Assembly (NCBI GenBank): GCA_004194705.1
Contig: SADC01001207.1
Coordinates: forward strand, 1 to 64,000
Reading direction: 5' to 3'
DNA: 64,000 bases
Source of the DNA: Ditylenchus dipsaci
Taxonomy: Eukaryota > Nematoda > Chromadorea > Rhabditida > Anguinidae
Every line of letters starts with the position of its first letter. Positions within the stretch are counted from its first letter, which is position 1. This document shows positions 1 through 11,200 of the stretch, piece after piece. The notes under the pieces are model-generated. The model made no database searches and was not told the origin of the DNA. It saw only the letters and a program-made list of their open reading frames with translations. The translations under genes and the position numbers were made by a program.

Positions 1-106
1 TCAGCCGAGATCACAAGACATAAGACAAAACAAATAAAAAGAAAACAGATTAGAATGAAATTGCCATAGAAATGAAGACGATGTAGAATATTTTAATTCA
101 GGAGAT

Positions 107-2500
107 TTGTCCCTAAAATGTGAAGATTGTAGTGCTTTGTTTTTTGAAGGTGAGTTTGTCAAAGGGACACATGGGCCGAAGAAATTTAATAAATGCTGTA
201 ACTTTGGAAACATCAAATTAGCTTGGCCATTTGAAAGCTATCCACATGAGTTGTATATGCTATTAGTTAGAGAAAAAGATCAACAGTCAAAATGCTTCCA
301 CGAGCACATGAGAAACTATAACAGTGCCTACGCATTCGGTCTATGAGAGCAGAGAGCCAAGATAAAAGTACAATGCCATTTTGTTACAAGATTCAAGGTC
401 AAATTTACAACACGGTAAATTTGGCTGCCCATCCAGAAGCCCATGAGAAACCAAGTTATGCTCAAATTTTTTTATTGATTCAAAGAAGCGATTGACTTAA
501 GACTAGAGCATCCTGCCAACGAGAAATGTAAGCAAGAAGTGATGGAAATTATTGATCGAGATTATTTTCTGTGAGTCCATATTATCATGCTTTTAAGACT
601 ATGAAAGAGGTTGAAGACGAAGAAAATGAGAAAGCGAGACAAGAGGTAGAGAGCCGCATAAAATAAGTTTGGTGTTTGATGTTAATGCTGACGTAGACAA
701 GAGACGTTATAATATCCCACGATCAGATGAGGTAGCAGCAGTTTTCGTCTGAAAGATGGAGAGCAAGTACCTCCTCACGAGGAATTGCGATTCACCAGAA
801 GGGAAAAAAATTGCAAGTGTTGTCAAAGTTTGATAAAAGAACTGAGTCTATGATATATCCGTTGTTTTTCCCAAATGCGAAAGGAGGTTCGTATGCGGGC
901 ATGAGAGATCAGAATGGCAGGAGAATCACTTTCAATGAGTATTACAGACATTTAACTGCGATTCGACCAACAAAATCTTTAGTGAGAAAAGAAAAGGTAG
1001 CTGAAATTTATGAGTCTGAAAAAATTTGTACAAATGATAAATTAGTTTGGAGTAAAGAGCCAGGAGAGTTAACTGATTTCAATCCCTTGAGATTAGGAGG
1101 AAAGCTCTACCAGCAATATTTAGTCGATTCGTATGTGAAAGCTGAACAAGATAGATTAGATTACATGAGATATCATCAAAGAGAGTTGAAGGTTGAGGAG
1201 TACAAGGTCTTGAAAGACTATTTGGAAGAAACCGCAGATAAACAGGGAAAACGAGTCGGGAGAACAGTGATTTACCGTCATCTTTAAAAGGAGGTCCACG
1301 GCATTGTGCCCAAGCATACCAAGATAGCATGGCCATGGTCAGAAGATATGGAAAACCGTCATTGTTTGTCACTTTCACATGCAATCCGAATTGGCCCGCG
1401 ATAAAAAGAAATTTGTTACCTGGAAATACAGTTTTGGATGAACCAGATTTAGTTTGCAGAGTCTTCAATTTGTATTTGAAAGATCTGTTGGAGCAGTTAT
1501 TAAAGTTTGATAGACTTGGAAAAGTGATAGCTCATACATATGTCGTGGAGTTCAGAAGAGAGGTTTGCCTCATGCACATATTTGTTGATATGGATAATGA
1601 GACACAAATAAGAACACCAGAAGATATAGATAAAATAGTTTCTGCCCGGATTCAGATCCTAAGAAATTCCCAGACTTCATAAAACTGTGACAAGAGACAT
1701 GATGCATGGACCATGCGGAATTTGAAAATGGATAGTGTCTGTATGGCCGAAGATAAACAAGGAAAAAGATTTTGCAGCAAGAGATTTCCGAAAGAATTTA
1801 GAAGTGATACTGCAATTGGAAATGATAGCTATGCTCTGTACGCAAGACCTAAAGACGGAAGAACTTTTGAGAAAAATGGAGAACTATGGACAACAGATGG
1901 GTAGTGCCCTATAATGAATTTCTTTGCCTGAGGTATGATGCCCATATAAAATGTTGAAGTTGTGCTTCCGTGAGAAGTGTAAAGTATTTGTATAAATACG
2001 TTTACAAAGGTCATGATAAAGCAAGAATGGTGATTGAAAAAGATGGAAAAGATGTAATAGACCACGATGAAATTCGACAGTTTGTCGACATGAGATATGT
2101 TTCACCACATGAGGGATTTTGGAGGTTATTTGAATTGAACTGGGTGGTAAGAGTCATACAGTGGAGAGACTAGATTTGCATTTGCCTGATAAAAAAGTTG
2201 TTTATTATAAGCCGGGAGAGGATATTGAAACTAAGTTAAAAGAAGTGGCAGACAGAGATTCCATGATCACAGCTTGGTTTGAACTGAACAAGATAGATGA
2301 TTTTGCTAGAACAAAGTACTATTATGAGCTCCCTGAGTATTATGTGTTCAAGAAAATTGGTGATAAAAATGATTTGGTCCAAGCGAAAGTCATGGAAACC
2401 TTGCCTAGGAAGATTGTATACATGCAGTCCAAAACAAGGAGAACTTTTTTACATGAGAATATTGCTGCTAAATGTCAAAGGAGCTAAAAACTGGGATGAT
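107..2500 (+). pseudogene. Helitron replication initiator (Rep/HUH) part, decayed
   Basis: First half of a Helitron RepHel protein, broken into several frames. An N-terminal cysteine segment (107-346) ends in a typical RNYNSAYAF-like block. A YPLFFPN / QQYLVDSYVKAEQDRL block follows (811-1287), then the PRHCAQAYQDSMAMVRRYGKP and FTCNPNWPAI blocks (1290-1400) that are diagnostic of Helitron Rep. The catalytic HUH motif is recognisable as GLPHAHI near 1563-1583 but lies in a different frame from its flanks. Later blocks read VRSVKYLYKYVYKGHD (1966-2020) and RLDLHLPDKK (2167-2196). Frameshifts and stops separate the pieces, so this copy cannot make an active Rep. Helitrons transpose by rolling-circle replication; the assignment rests on motif order, which continues into the helicase downstream. 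Confidence 0.9.
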
Positions 2501-2699
2501 TTATGAAATATGAGAATAAAATATATGGTAGTTTCAAAGACACTGCAATAGCTATGGGATTATTGGAAACAAATATTGAGTGGATGAAAATTTTGAAGAA
2601 GCCCGTGAGTGTGAGTAAACCGCCCATGCTTAAGACAGTTATTTGTTTCTATTGCAAATTACGGAGAGATGTTAATCTTAAAGAGATATGGAACACTAC

Positions 2700-4429
2700 A
2701 AAGAAGACCTGATAGAAGACTTTGTTTATCGAGGGCACACAGAAATGAAGCAGAAGAAATATGGCGAAGTTTGATATTGAGAGCATGATGGAATTAAATG
2801 GAATGTCCCTGACCAATTATGAGATAACTTTACCAGTAGATATCGAACTATGTGTAAAGAGGATGTGGGACAAAGAAGAAATGTTAGAACTTGGAAATGC
2901 TATGAGAGAGAGCATGAATGAGGCTCAAAAAAAAAGTGGTTAATCACATTTAAAAAATCTGGAGGAGATGAGACAAGGAACCATGAGAGATAGATGTATT
3001 TTTGTTGATGGACCAGGAGGATCAGGAAAAACTTACACATACAGAGCATTATGTTACCTTTTCAGAGGCATGAGTGTAAGTTATAAGACGGGAAGTTGGA
3101 TGGGAATGGCAGCTAATTTGATACCAGACGGAAGAACATTGCACAAACTTTTGGATTGCATTTGAAATGGATAAATACTCCAGCTCAAGTGCAAAGCCAA
3201 ACAATAAAATGGACATGAGTTAATAGAAACCAAGGTGTTTATAATTGATGAGATTTCCATGGTGCCTAAAATTTGTTTTGGACATCGTAGACCGGAAATT
3301 GAAAGAGCTGATGGAAAATGATGTACCTTTTGGGGCAAAATGATGATAATAGGAGGTGATTTCAGACAGATTCTGCCTGTTGAAAGACGGGCCGGGAGAA
3401 GTGAGTTAGTCAGCCTATCCGTGAGACAATCAAAATTATGGAAATTTTTCGAAGTTTTTAGATTAAAGGAGAACAAGAGAGCAATGCAGGAAACAAGTGA
3501 AATGAAATTAGTTCCAGATCAGCTGGATTTTGCTGAATTTATTCTGAAAATGGGAAATGGTGAACTAAAAACTGATGAAAACGAGTACATTGAGATACCT
3601 GAGCATTGTATTATAAAAGGAAATTTGATTGATGAAGTTCTTGGTGATCTAATAGAGAAGAGAAATTTTGCAGAAATGGCCAAGAGAGTTATCCTGACCA
3701 CTACAAATGAGAAAGCTTTAGAAATCAACAATGAAATTTTGGCCAAGTTAAATGTTGAGAACATGAGAACTTATATGAGCGTAGATAAGGTTGATGGAGA
3801 TGAGCCGAAAAACTATGTGGAATATCCCGATGAGTTTTTGCACTCATTGTGTGAAGGCGGGCTTCCGCCCCATGAGTTGAATTTGGCAATTGATTGCCCG
3901 TGATGTTACTAAGGAATGTCAACCCTGCAATTGGACTTTGTAATGGCACGAGAATGTTGGTAAAGTAATGCACAAGAATCATTTAGAATGCGAGATATTG
4001 AATGGAGAGAGAGCTGGACAGAGAGTTTTGATACCAAAGATAACGTTAACCAGTCCTAAAGGAAAACTCCCATTCACATTACAGAGAAAACAATTTCCCG
4101 TGAGACTATGTTACGCAATGACAATAAACAAGAGCCAGGGTCAAACGATCGATTTTGTGGGATTAGATTTAGTAGATCCCGTATTTTCTCATGGGATGAC
4201 GTATGTAGCCTTTTCAAGAGCCAGAGGTTGGTATTGCGTAAAAGTAGCAGTGAGCCCCGACAAAGATAATAAGGTTAAGAATATTGTATGGAAAGAGGTG
4301 TTATTAGACAAGAAGAATGAACACAAGAAACACAAACATATTGATGAGATGAAAAAAGTCATAAAACATGAGACATTGACCGAGAGACACGTAGAGATGC
4401 CTCTATCAGGTAATTTTTTAAATTTTTAA
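2700..4429 (+). pseudogene. Helitron Pif1-like helicase part, decayed
   Basis: C-terminal SF1B helicase of the same Helitron. Walker A is GPGGSGKT (about 3010-3033). Walker B is IIDEISMV (about 3241-3264), and GGDFRQILPV (3352-3381) is the next helicase motif. LRNVNPAIGLCNGTRML (about 3905-3960) leads to RLCYAMTINKSQGQT (about 4103-4147) and YVAFSRARG (about 4202-4228). The longest open piece is 3340-3903, and several stops and shifts separate the blocks (for example TGA at 3163). The family normally has one uninterrupted RepHel protein of about 1,400 or more residues. I could not find a 3' hairpin plus CTRR end, so the right boundary is unknown. A TA-flanked MITE lies directly after the last stop. 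Confidence 0.9.
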
Positions 4430-4442
4430 TTATATTATGTGA

Positions 4443-4628
4443 AGTCAAACCTCGATACAACGAAACCGCAGCGGACCAGCCTTAGGGTGTCGTTATATCA
4501 AGGTGTCGTTATATCGAAGGTTCATTTGACTAAATTTTAGTCAAAGTTCACCAAATAGGCGAATTTTCAAGTTTCGTTATATCGAAGGTGTCGTTATATC
4601 GGGGTGTCGTTGTATCGAGGTTCGACTG
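4443..4628. mobile_element. pogo/Tigger-type MITE 1
   Basis: Short inverted-repeat element. Its left end starts AGTCAAACCTCGATAC and its right end reads ATCGAGGTTCGACTG, followed by TA. The interior repeats a TCGTTATATCGA-like unit several times and holds a small palindrome around 4529-4547. No coding capacity. The TIR type matches four other elements here (33.57, 38.81, 41.75 and 54.42 kb). Confidence 0.75.
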
Positions 4629-4639
4629 TATAATTTTTG

Positions 4640-5556
4640 TTTTTAAAGTTCTGTAAGTAAGTGTGGTTTTCCGTGGGTTTTTGTTAAAAAATAACATCTT
4701 AGCATGTTTTAGAATCTTATATCCCGCCTCTCTTTCTTTGAAAAAATTGTGTAGTTAAAAAATACGTAGACACCGGCTATCCCAGACACGCAAGAGAGGA
4801 CGATTCCCGAAGTCACCAAGAAGGAGGAAGAAGGCACGAGAAAAAAAATTGCTCGGATCATCAGCACAAGTTGAAACCAATGGAGGAAAAGCTGAGATTG
4901 AAATACAGGCTTTTGTGTCCACCAATCAGAAAACGAGCACCTTAAAAGATTTTAATTGAAAAATTACCAAGAGAAATTAGCTTAATACGCACACGCTTGG
5001 CTTCCAATCTCGGTGCAAGAGAAACGTTCATCAGCTGATCTTTTGCTCTTCTGAAGACGAACATATAAGTAAACTTCTAGCAATATAAATGCGAAAAAAA
5101 CGTTTTTTTATAAAAATCATAAAGTCTTCAAACCACGATTGTGTAAGAGAAAAGTCTCTGCAATATGTGGTATCAGAGCGTCAAAAGAGAACTTACAATA
5201 AAGGAGAGATGGTATGTATCCCAAGAGAGCAAGTAAGATAGGCCAAATAGCTCACGGCCAATTTATGATAAAATTGTGAACAAGATTTTTGTAAACGCGA
5301 AAATAAAACGCGAAAATATAAACGCGAAAAGTTTCTTGGCTTGCTGGAAACAATTTTTTCAAGTGAGAATATAAAGTTTTCCAAATTTTATTTATTTCTG
5401 CGACGAATCATTTTTCCAGTTATTGACTGAGATAGATTGCCTTTTCCGATCTATCTGTTTTTTCATTCTTCAAAAAAAACTTATGCTGACTGGAAAATAT
5501 CAAATAGTAATTCATGTTTACGTTTCTAGATCTGAAGTATCGTATCTGCCGAAGCT
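4640..5556. other. Non-coding stretch with possible LTR remnant
   Basis: No supported gene. Near the end, at 5168-5179, is TGGTATCAGAGC, identical to the primer-binding site that copia-type LTR retrotransposons use with initiator tRNA-Met. The upstream sequence, with a TATAAAT at about 5083 and a CTCTGCA shortly before the site, could be the end of an LTR. No second LTR and no gag-pol coding sequence was found, so this is at best a fragment. Confidence 0.3.
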
Positions 5557-6560
5557 ATGGAATTTACGAAAACAAGCATTATGGATGTGGCGTCACCAAC
5601 AGCTGCTAAGCCGGTTTATATCAAGTTAATGCGTTATTATTTTCTTTTTAATTAGTTTATGTTTTGAGGTACGCCGTTCTCAAGCTCTGTGGAAAGACCT
5701 CTATTATAAGCACCAAGCAGTCTGCTCTCATGCGTGTGTTTTTCACCAACGCTGAAAAGGTGTATCGTTTGGTCATCTGGAAGGACAAAATAGATGAAGT
5801 GTACGACAAATTGAAGATAGGCAATGTAACTTTTTTGTCATTCCCAGAGCCATCTTTAAATTTCTTTAAGGTTATCAAACTGACCAGCCTCAAAGCTACT
5901 TCGTTTTTCAAAACTGAGAATGACATCTTTCCTTCAAATCTCAATGTGAATTTTGATTTGGTGTACACATCGACCAGTACTATGTCTGTCCTGAAGAAGG
6001 GGACATTCGAGGAATACCCGTCGTTAAATCCTTATCCGCCGTTTTGGAAAGAAATAAGCGGCTTGATTCGCTCGGATGAAGAGATAGGTATATTTAGGTT
6101 TTTTTCTTAAGAATCAGACTCTAATAAAAAATTTTAGTAATGCGTGTTGTGCTTATCGGATCCTTTACTGCTGATCAGCTCAAGATCGGAGAAGTTGAGC
6201 ATGAAGGGTTTTCTGCTTTCGTTGGGGACAAGAGTCATAAGAAAGTCTTCATATTTGTCGTGAAAACATCAGAAATTGATGATCAAGACTTTGTCGATTC
6301 TTTGGTCAAGAACACAGAATTTTATGTCTCAGGAGCGAAGGCTATAGAAAAATGTAATTTAATTTTCACATTTTTCAGATTCTAATGACCTATAATTTAT
6401 AATAGCATGTAGACAGGCAGCCCTATTGGTGTCTTCGTTTGATTATGTTAGTGGTCCGCTCGCCAGCGAAATCAAGTTGCCTCTCTTTTTCGAATCGCAC
6501 AAGTTCCCTGAAGAGCCTCTGGAAACACCCAAGAAAAAGATGCGTAGATCTTTTATTTGA
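5557..6560 (+). CDS. OB-fold protein resembling RPA70 ssDNA-binding domains
   Basis: Four exons, 5557-5624, 5669-6087, 6138-6353 and 6406-6560, joined by introns of 44, 50 and 52 bp. They sum to 858 nt and encode 285 residues with no frame conflict. Residues about 24-130 look like an RPA-type OB fold: RVFFTNAEKVYRLVIW, then DKIDEVYDKLKIGNV, the usual 'W..kiD....L..G.V' signature of the loop-12 side, and later NFDLVYTSTST, comparable to the 'NDYE' region of RPA70. A second, weaker beta-rich unit follows from MRVVLIGSF. The C-terminus is basic (KKKMRR), possibly a nuclear signal. An AATAAA lies about 42 nt after the stop. RPA-like genes are known passengers of some Helitrons, and a Helitron helicase ends 1.1 kb upstream, but this gene is intact while the Helitron is not. 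It may equally be a host gene. Fold assignment is by eye only. Confidence 0.6.
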
Positions 6561-6601
6561 TTTACTGTGTTCAATTGTTGTAATGTTGTGATTGTGTATT
6601 G

Positions 6602-6607
6602 AATAAA
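6602..6607 (+). promoter_or_regulatory. Polyadenylation signal AATAAA
   Basis: AATAAA 42 nt after the stop codon of the OB-fold gene, in a T-rich 3' region. The position is normal for a polyadenylation signal. Confidence 0.55.
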
Positions 6608-6974
6608 AATCGTCTAAACAAATTTTGGTTTTGCTATTTTTCAAAAAAATATGGTGATGGTCGTTTAGAGGGAGCTTGGATTTCTTTTTTGAATTACGAG
6701 GTTTTCGCCTCGAGAGAAAAGTGTTGAGAAGACTGAGAAGGTATGCCAGTAGAGTTGTGAGCATGTGAAAGCAGAAAAAAGGCGTAAGTACACTTGGAGA
6801 GCCGTTTTTCTGAATTAAGCTTTTTGAGTAGATATTAGTTTTTGCTAATTACATGAGTGAAGGGGTATTGTTAGTTTCAAAGTTTGATTTTTAGGGTCAC
6901 AGAGAGTTTTGAGATACGGTCCATCAAGCAGTGTGATCGCGAGCGTAGGGCCGGCGTAGCCGGGCCCACGCGAG

Positions 6975-7070
6975 CTAGTATTGGGTATTTTGTCTTTGGG
7001 TGTTTTGTCTTTGGGTATTTTGACCATTGGGTATTTTGACCATTGGGTATTTTGTCTTTGGGTGTTGTGA
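6975..7070. repeat. Minisatellite, GGGTATTTTGTCTTT-type unit
   Basis: About six copies of a 14-16 bp unit (GGGTATTTTGACCATT and GGGTRTTTTGTCTTT variants). The layout resembles the tandem-array ends of other elements in this window, but no inverted partner array was found, so it may be a solo end. Confidence 0.7.
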
Positions 7071-7099
7071 TCCTGCACCCAATTCACAGTCTGATCGAA

Positions 7100-8060
7100 G
7101 TCACAAAAAAGCATCCGAAAATACCTAAATATTAATGCATCCGGAAATTAAGTACGCAAAGCTGATTCTTTGTCTCTTCTTCTGGACTTTTTGATACCTT
7201 TTTTTCGAGATTCGGTCAAAATTTTTCATGTTGTAGAGTGGTGCGTAGAAGTATTAAGGAAAGTCTACCCAAATTTCAGGCCTCGTAATTCCTTTTCATC
7301 ATCTACCCGTCCTACTGGCGCACCCGTTACTTTACACTGGGACCTATCCCCATAGAGGTATACCTAACTTAATCTTCTGGTATAGGTATACACCTGATTT
7401 AAAGCTAGCCAACTCAGTTTGGTGGTCCGTCTTGTCAAACTGGATTTTCCATGCAATTTTTAATCAACAAAAATGGTTTGTTTCTAACGTTGACCAAATT
7501 TTTTTATGGTCCATTTTGCTGGATATTTATCTCTGTCCACCTCAGTTAAGGGTACCTAATCTATATTTAGGGCTCAAGTGGCTAAAATCGGAATTTAAGC
7601 ATTATTAAATCAAATTCCCTACCCACTTTTAGGTATTACAGCATTAAAAAATTTTAATTCATTTATGTTTTATTTTTAAGCCGTCCAAGTGGTACAACCT
7701 GTTCAGGTTGTACCTATCCTGAGTTTTAGAGTTTGAGTAGCTAAAACCACAATTTTAGTTCTGACAAACATTACTCCCCACAGAATTTTAGGTTAGAAAA
7801 ACGGTTTTTTTATTTGCAAAAAAAAATAATTTTACAGGCCAGCCATGTGCTCACCTGAGCGTAGCCATCCCAGGTTTTGTGGTTTGGGTATAGGATATCG
7901 CAGTTTGGATACTATCAAATGGATCTTTTAGCGAAGAGGCCATAATTCAAAAAATATTTGTCGCGAGATGAATCGTTTTCTAAATTCAGAAATACGAATA
8001 TATACACAGACAATAAAATTTGTTTTTTGAATTGGTACAAAATGTGAGAAAATGTAAACT
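7100..8060. other. Intergenic, no gene seen
   Basis: AT-rich, with no plausible exon. The 7380-7900 part contains loosely repeated phrases (GGTACCTAAT, GTTCAGGTTGTACCTA, TTTGAGTAGCTAAAA) that recall the interiors of the 54.7 and 56.3 kb elements. It is probably an old copy of the same type. Confidence 0.4.
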
Positions 8061-8065
8061 GCGTC

Positions 8066-8160
8066 TCAGACTGTGAATTGTCCCAGACTGTGAATTGTCC
8101 CGACAGTGAATTGTCCATACTGTGAACTGTCCCAGACTATGAATTGTCCGAACTGTGAAC
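8066..8160. repeat. Tandem array, CAGACTGTGAATTGTCC unit
   Basis: Six imperfect copies of a 15-17 bp unit just upstream of the REJ-like gene. A single inverted fragment (AATTCACAGTCTGATC) occurs at about 7081-7096, so this may be one end of an eroded array-ended element spanning 7.08-8.16 kb. Confidence 0.65.
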
Positions 8161-8203
8161 TATCGCGCACCCTCGTTGAGCCCGTTTCGCAGCCAACCAA
8201 AAA

Positions 8204-11200
8204 TGTCGCAAAATCAAGAGTCGATCTATAATCAACTTTTTCTTGCAGATAATTCCTCGGTTGATCTAAGCTTTTCTCCTTCACAAGGCAAGCAAAACTT
8301 CAGTGAGCGATTGACTCTTTCTGCTAGCCGCTTTGCTGTTTCATTAACCATCCCAACTACAGCTGTCGACACCAAAAACTTAGGGTGGTTAATATATGTA
8401 ACACATACCTTTGAACAAGTTAAAGTTATAAATTTTCTTGAGAAATTCTTCATGGAAAGGTCTTACGCCTGGCGAGCCGTATTTGCTACGTCTTACTGCT
8501 AATAATGCAGCCGGCGATTCCTATGCTGACTACATGTTTTGCATCCATGCTCCACCTTCCGCCAGCAAGCTCATGGTAGTCAAGGAAATATTTTAATATT
8601 TCTCACAGCATTTTTAGGTTATTCCTAACAAGGATATAGCAGCACTACAAACTCCAGTCCGAATAAGCCCAGTCGGGATAGAGGGCGAGGGACTATCCAT
8701 GTGTCAAATGAAATATGGCATCAAAACCCTTTTAGTAGGCAATCATTCAAGGATTGAATGGAGTCGTTCCACCGTGACAGATTTCTATGAGATATTGTTG
8801 CCTTCTGGTTGGTATTTTGTTTTTTTTTAATATTATTGTGTCAAAAATACGAGCTAGCTATTTTAGCTTGGCCAGAACCTCATGCAGCATGTAATTCGTT
8901 TGGGAAAAATTACAAAAGTTGGTAAAATAGTTATTGTCTGAATTACAGGTGGTCAGAGAATCGGATACCAAGCTGTGTTGGAGATATGTGATGCATGGAA
9001 TGCTTGCTCGTTTGTTTTTTTAGCTTATTTTTAAATTTATCTGAAACATAATTCTGCAGCCTACAAGAGAGTGACACATTTGTAGTCGATCTTGCCTTAA
9101 ATTCTTCCGGAGTCCTAACTCAAGCCCTTTCTCTAATTCAGTCTCGGCTAGCAAATGGAGACGTTTATAATGCTATAGAACTGTGTGCTTCAGGTGAATC
9201 AACTATTTGTCTGTGCATCAAAATTTTAATTCAAACGTTCAGTTATCGAGGAGAAATGTGGATCTTCTTTATCATCAAACAAAGACCTGGTGAGTTTATT
9301 GGAGCCGACTGTCCAATATTTTTTAACAAAATAATTGCTTTTTGTATTCCATTTTATCAAATTATATTTGTCTTCAAAGAAATACAACCTCAAAAATTGT
9401 AATTTGAATAAACACGGTTATTGAAAGTCCTTTTAGATTGATTCAGTCATAGACAAGCTAATAGATCTGCTTGACGACACAAAGTAATTTTTTATTTTTA
9501 ATTAGGGTACGGGGTGTGCGTGTCTCAGGTGAATCAACCGTGTGACCGCTGCTAATATTTTTGCACATCTGATTATAAAAAATTTTAACTCCATGTTTAC
9601 CGCCGTAGGACATTATATTTTTTAAAATTCCGAGAGCAATAGCATGTTTTAGCAGGGTTTTACGGTAAAACCACGACTGGATACAAATTATGACCGGATA
9701 CCACGACCGGATACAGTGCCAAATTTTGGCCTTGGTCCCCCTGTTGATTTTTTTCAACTTTTTTCGATTACTCCAATTTTTACGCACTTAGGTTTAGGCT
9801 TAGGCTCAGGGTAGGCCAGCGCCCGTTAGGACGGCTCAAAAGTGTGCTTTCAACATACTTTTTTTATACTTTTGCGAAAAATTGTATCCGGTCGTGGTCG
9901 GTCATAATTTGTATCCGGTCGTAGGTCAGTCAATAATATATTTAGTGACTCAGATGAGCTGCTAGAAGGACTAGATTATGCCATGAAAGTTGTGGGTAAG
10001 TGATTTGCATTACACTTAAAATACGGTTTAAACCATCACATGTTTAGGCTTTGCCTCTCCACTAGCCATGGACAGAGTGATGCAGTTAGTTGATAGAGTG
10101 AAGCAGTCGGTTGGCATGCCTTCTTCTAGCAACACTTCTTCCCTTTCAATCACTGCAATTACCGGATTTCCAAGGGGTCGCAACAAAAGATCTGTCAATC
10201 TGATGTCCACACTCACTGCCGCTGCTGACAAAGAGGTCAACGAGGCGGCTGTCAGTTTTTTTGATAGTGCAAAGATGGAACCGAAAAGTATATTAATTGC
10301 AGGCGTCAACTTTGCTGGTTGCATACGATCTGTGAGTAGCAATATTGTTTCAGCAAGAGTATAGTATTTTCAGACTGGTTGGAAAAAACCAAGATGTGGT
10401 CCGAGTCTACCTCAATAATCTTCAAGATATACTCAGCGACTTTTGCATACAAGCCGATGATTCGCGAGTCTTATCTGGTACTCACTTTTTTAATACGAAA
10501 TTCTAATTTCCTAAAATAACTTTTGATTTTAGCCTCAGGGCGGACTTACACTGGTGTGTCTCGAATTTCAGCTTATAAATTGGATTAGTTAATATCACAT
10601 ATTCAGAATTGCAATCGCAGGGAGTCACTCCAGGAGCCACTAGTTTCCTTAATAGTTCGTTCACAGTTGCAGCCACCAAATTGTATCTAGTAGGTTTTTG
10701 ATAAATAAGCCAAAAAAAAAAGAAGAACTCCACTAGCCTGAAAGTGTCGAAAAATAAATATCACCCTCTAACCAACGCCGTCTGTAGGTCGATCAAAAAA
10801 TCGGTGGTAGCTATTCAAAAGTGGACAGATTCAGAGGACAGTAGACAATTAAGGTCAAGCTTGACATTGCTTGAAATCGCTTGTTCGGACGGGCTCTATA
10901 ACCTTCATTGATGGTGGATGCACTGTTAAAATTTTACCGAAAATTACAGATAAGTTTTGACTCCGGCTTTGCGGAAGCCTTCTCTAATTGGCCATGCATG
11001 AATGGAACTTCATGTAATGTGATTTGCCTGGGAACTGCTCAAACACTCCTTTCCGCACTTCGCGACAACCAATATTTGGCCAGCTACTTTTTTTCCTCTC
11101 AATACAACTCGGTTTCCTTGGATCAAGTGGTTTCTGACTTCTACCATGTGAGATGAAAAAACTAAATTTTTTTCCTTTTTTGCCCTTTTCTATTTTGTTT

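Noticed and set aside
9458..9787. 109-residue minus-strand ORF
   Set aside because: Overlaps an exon of the REJ-like gene and the intronic MITE in antisense; no motif.
10554..10571. Possible 18-nt intron GTGTGTCTCGAATTTCAG
   Set aside because: Leads to an immediate stop; the 53-bp intron 10554-10606 keeps the frame.
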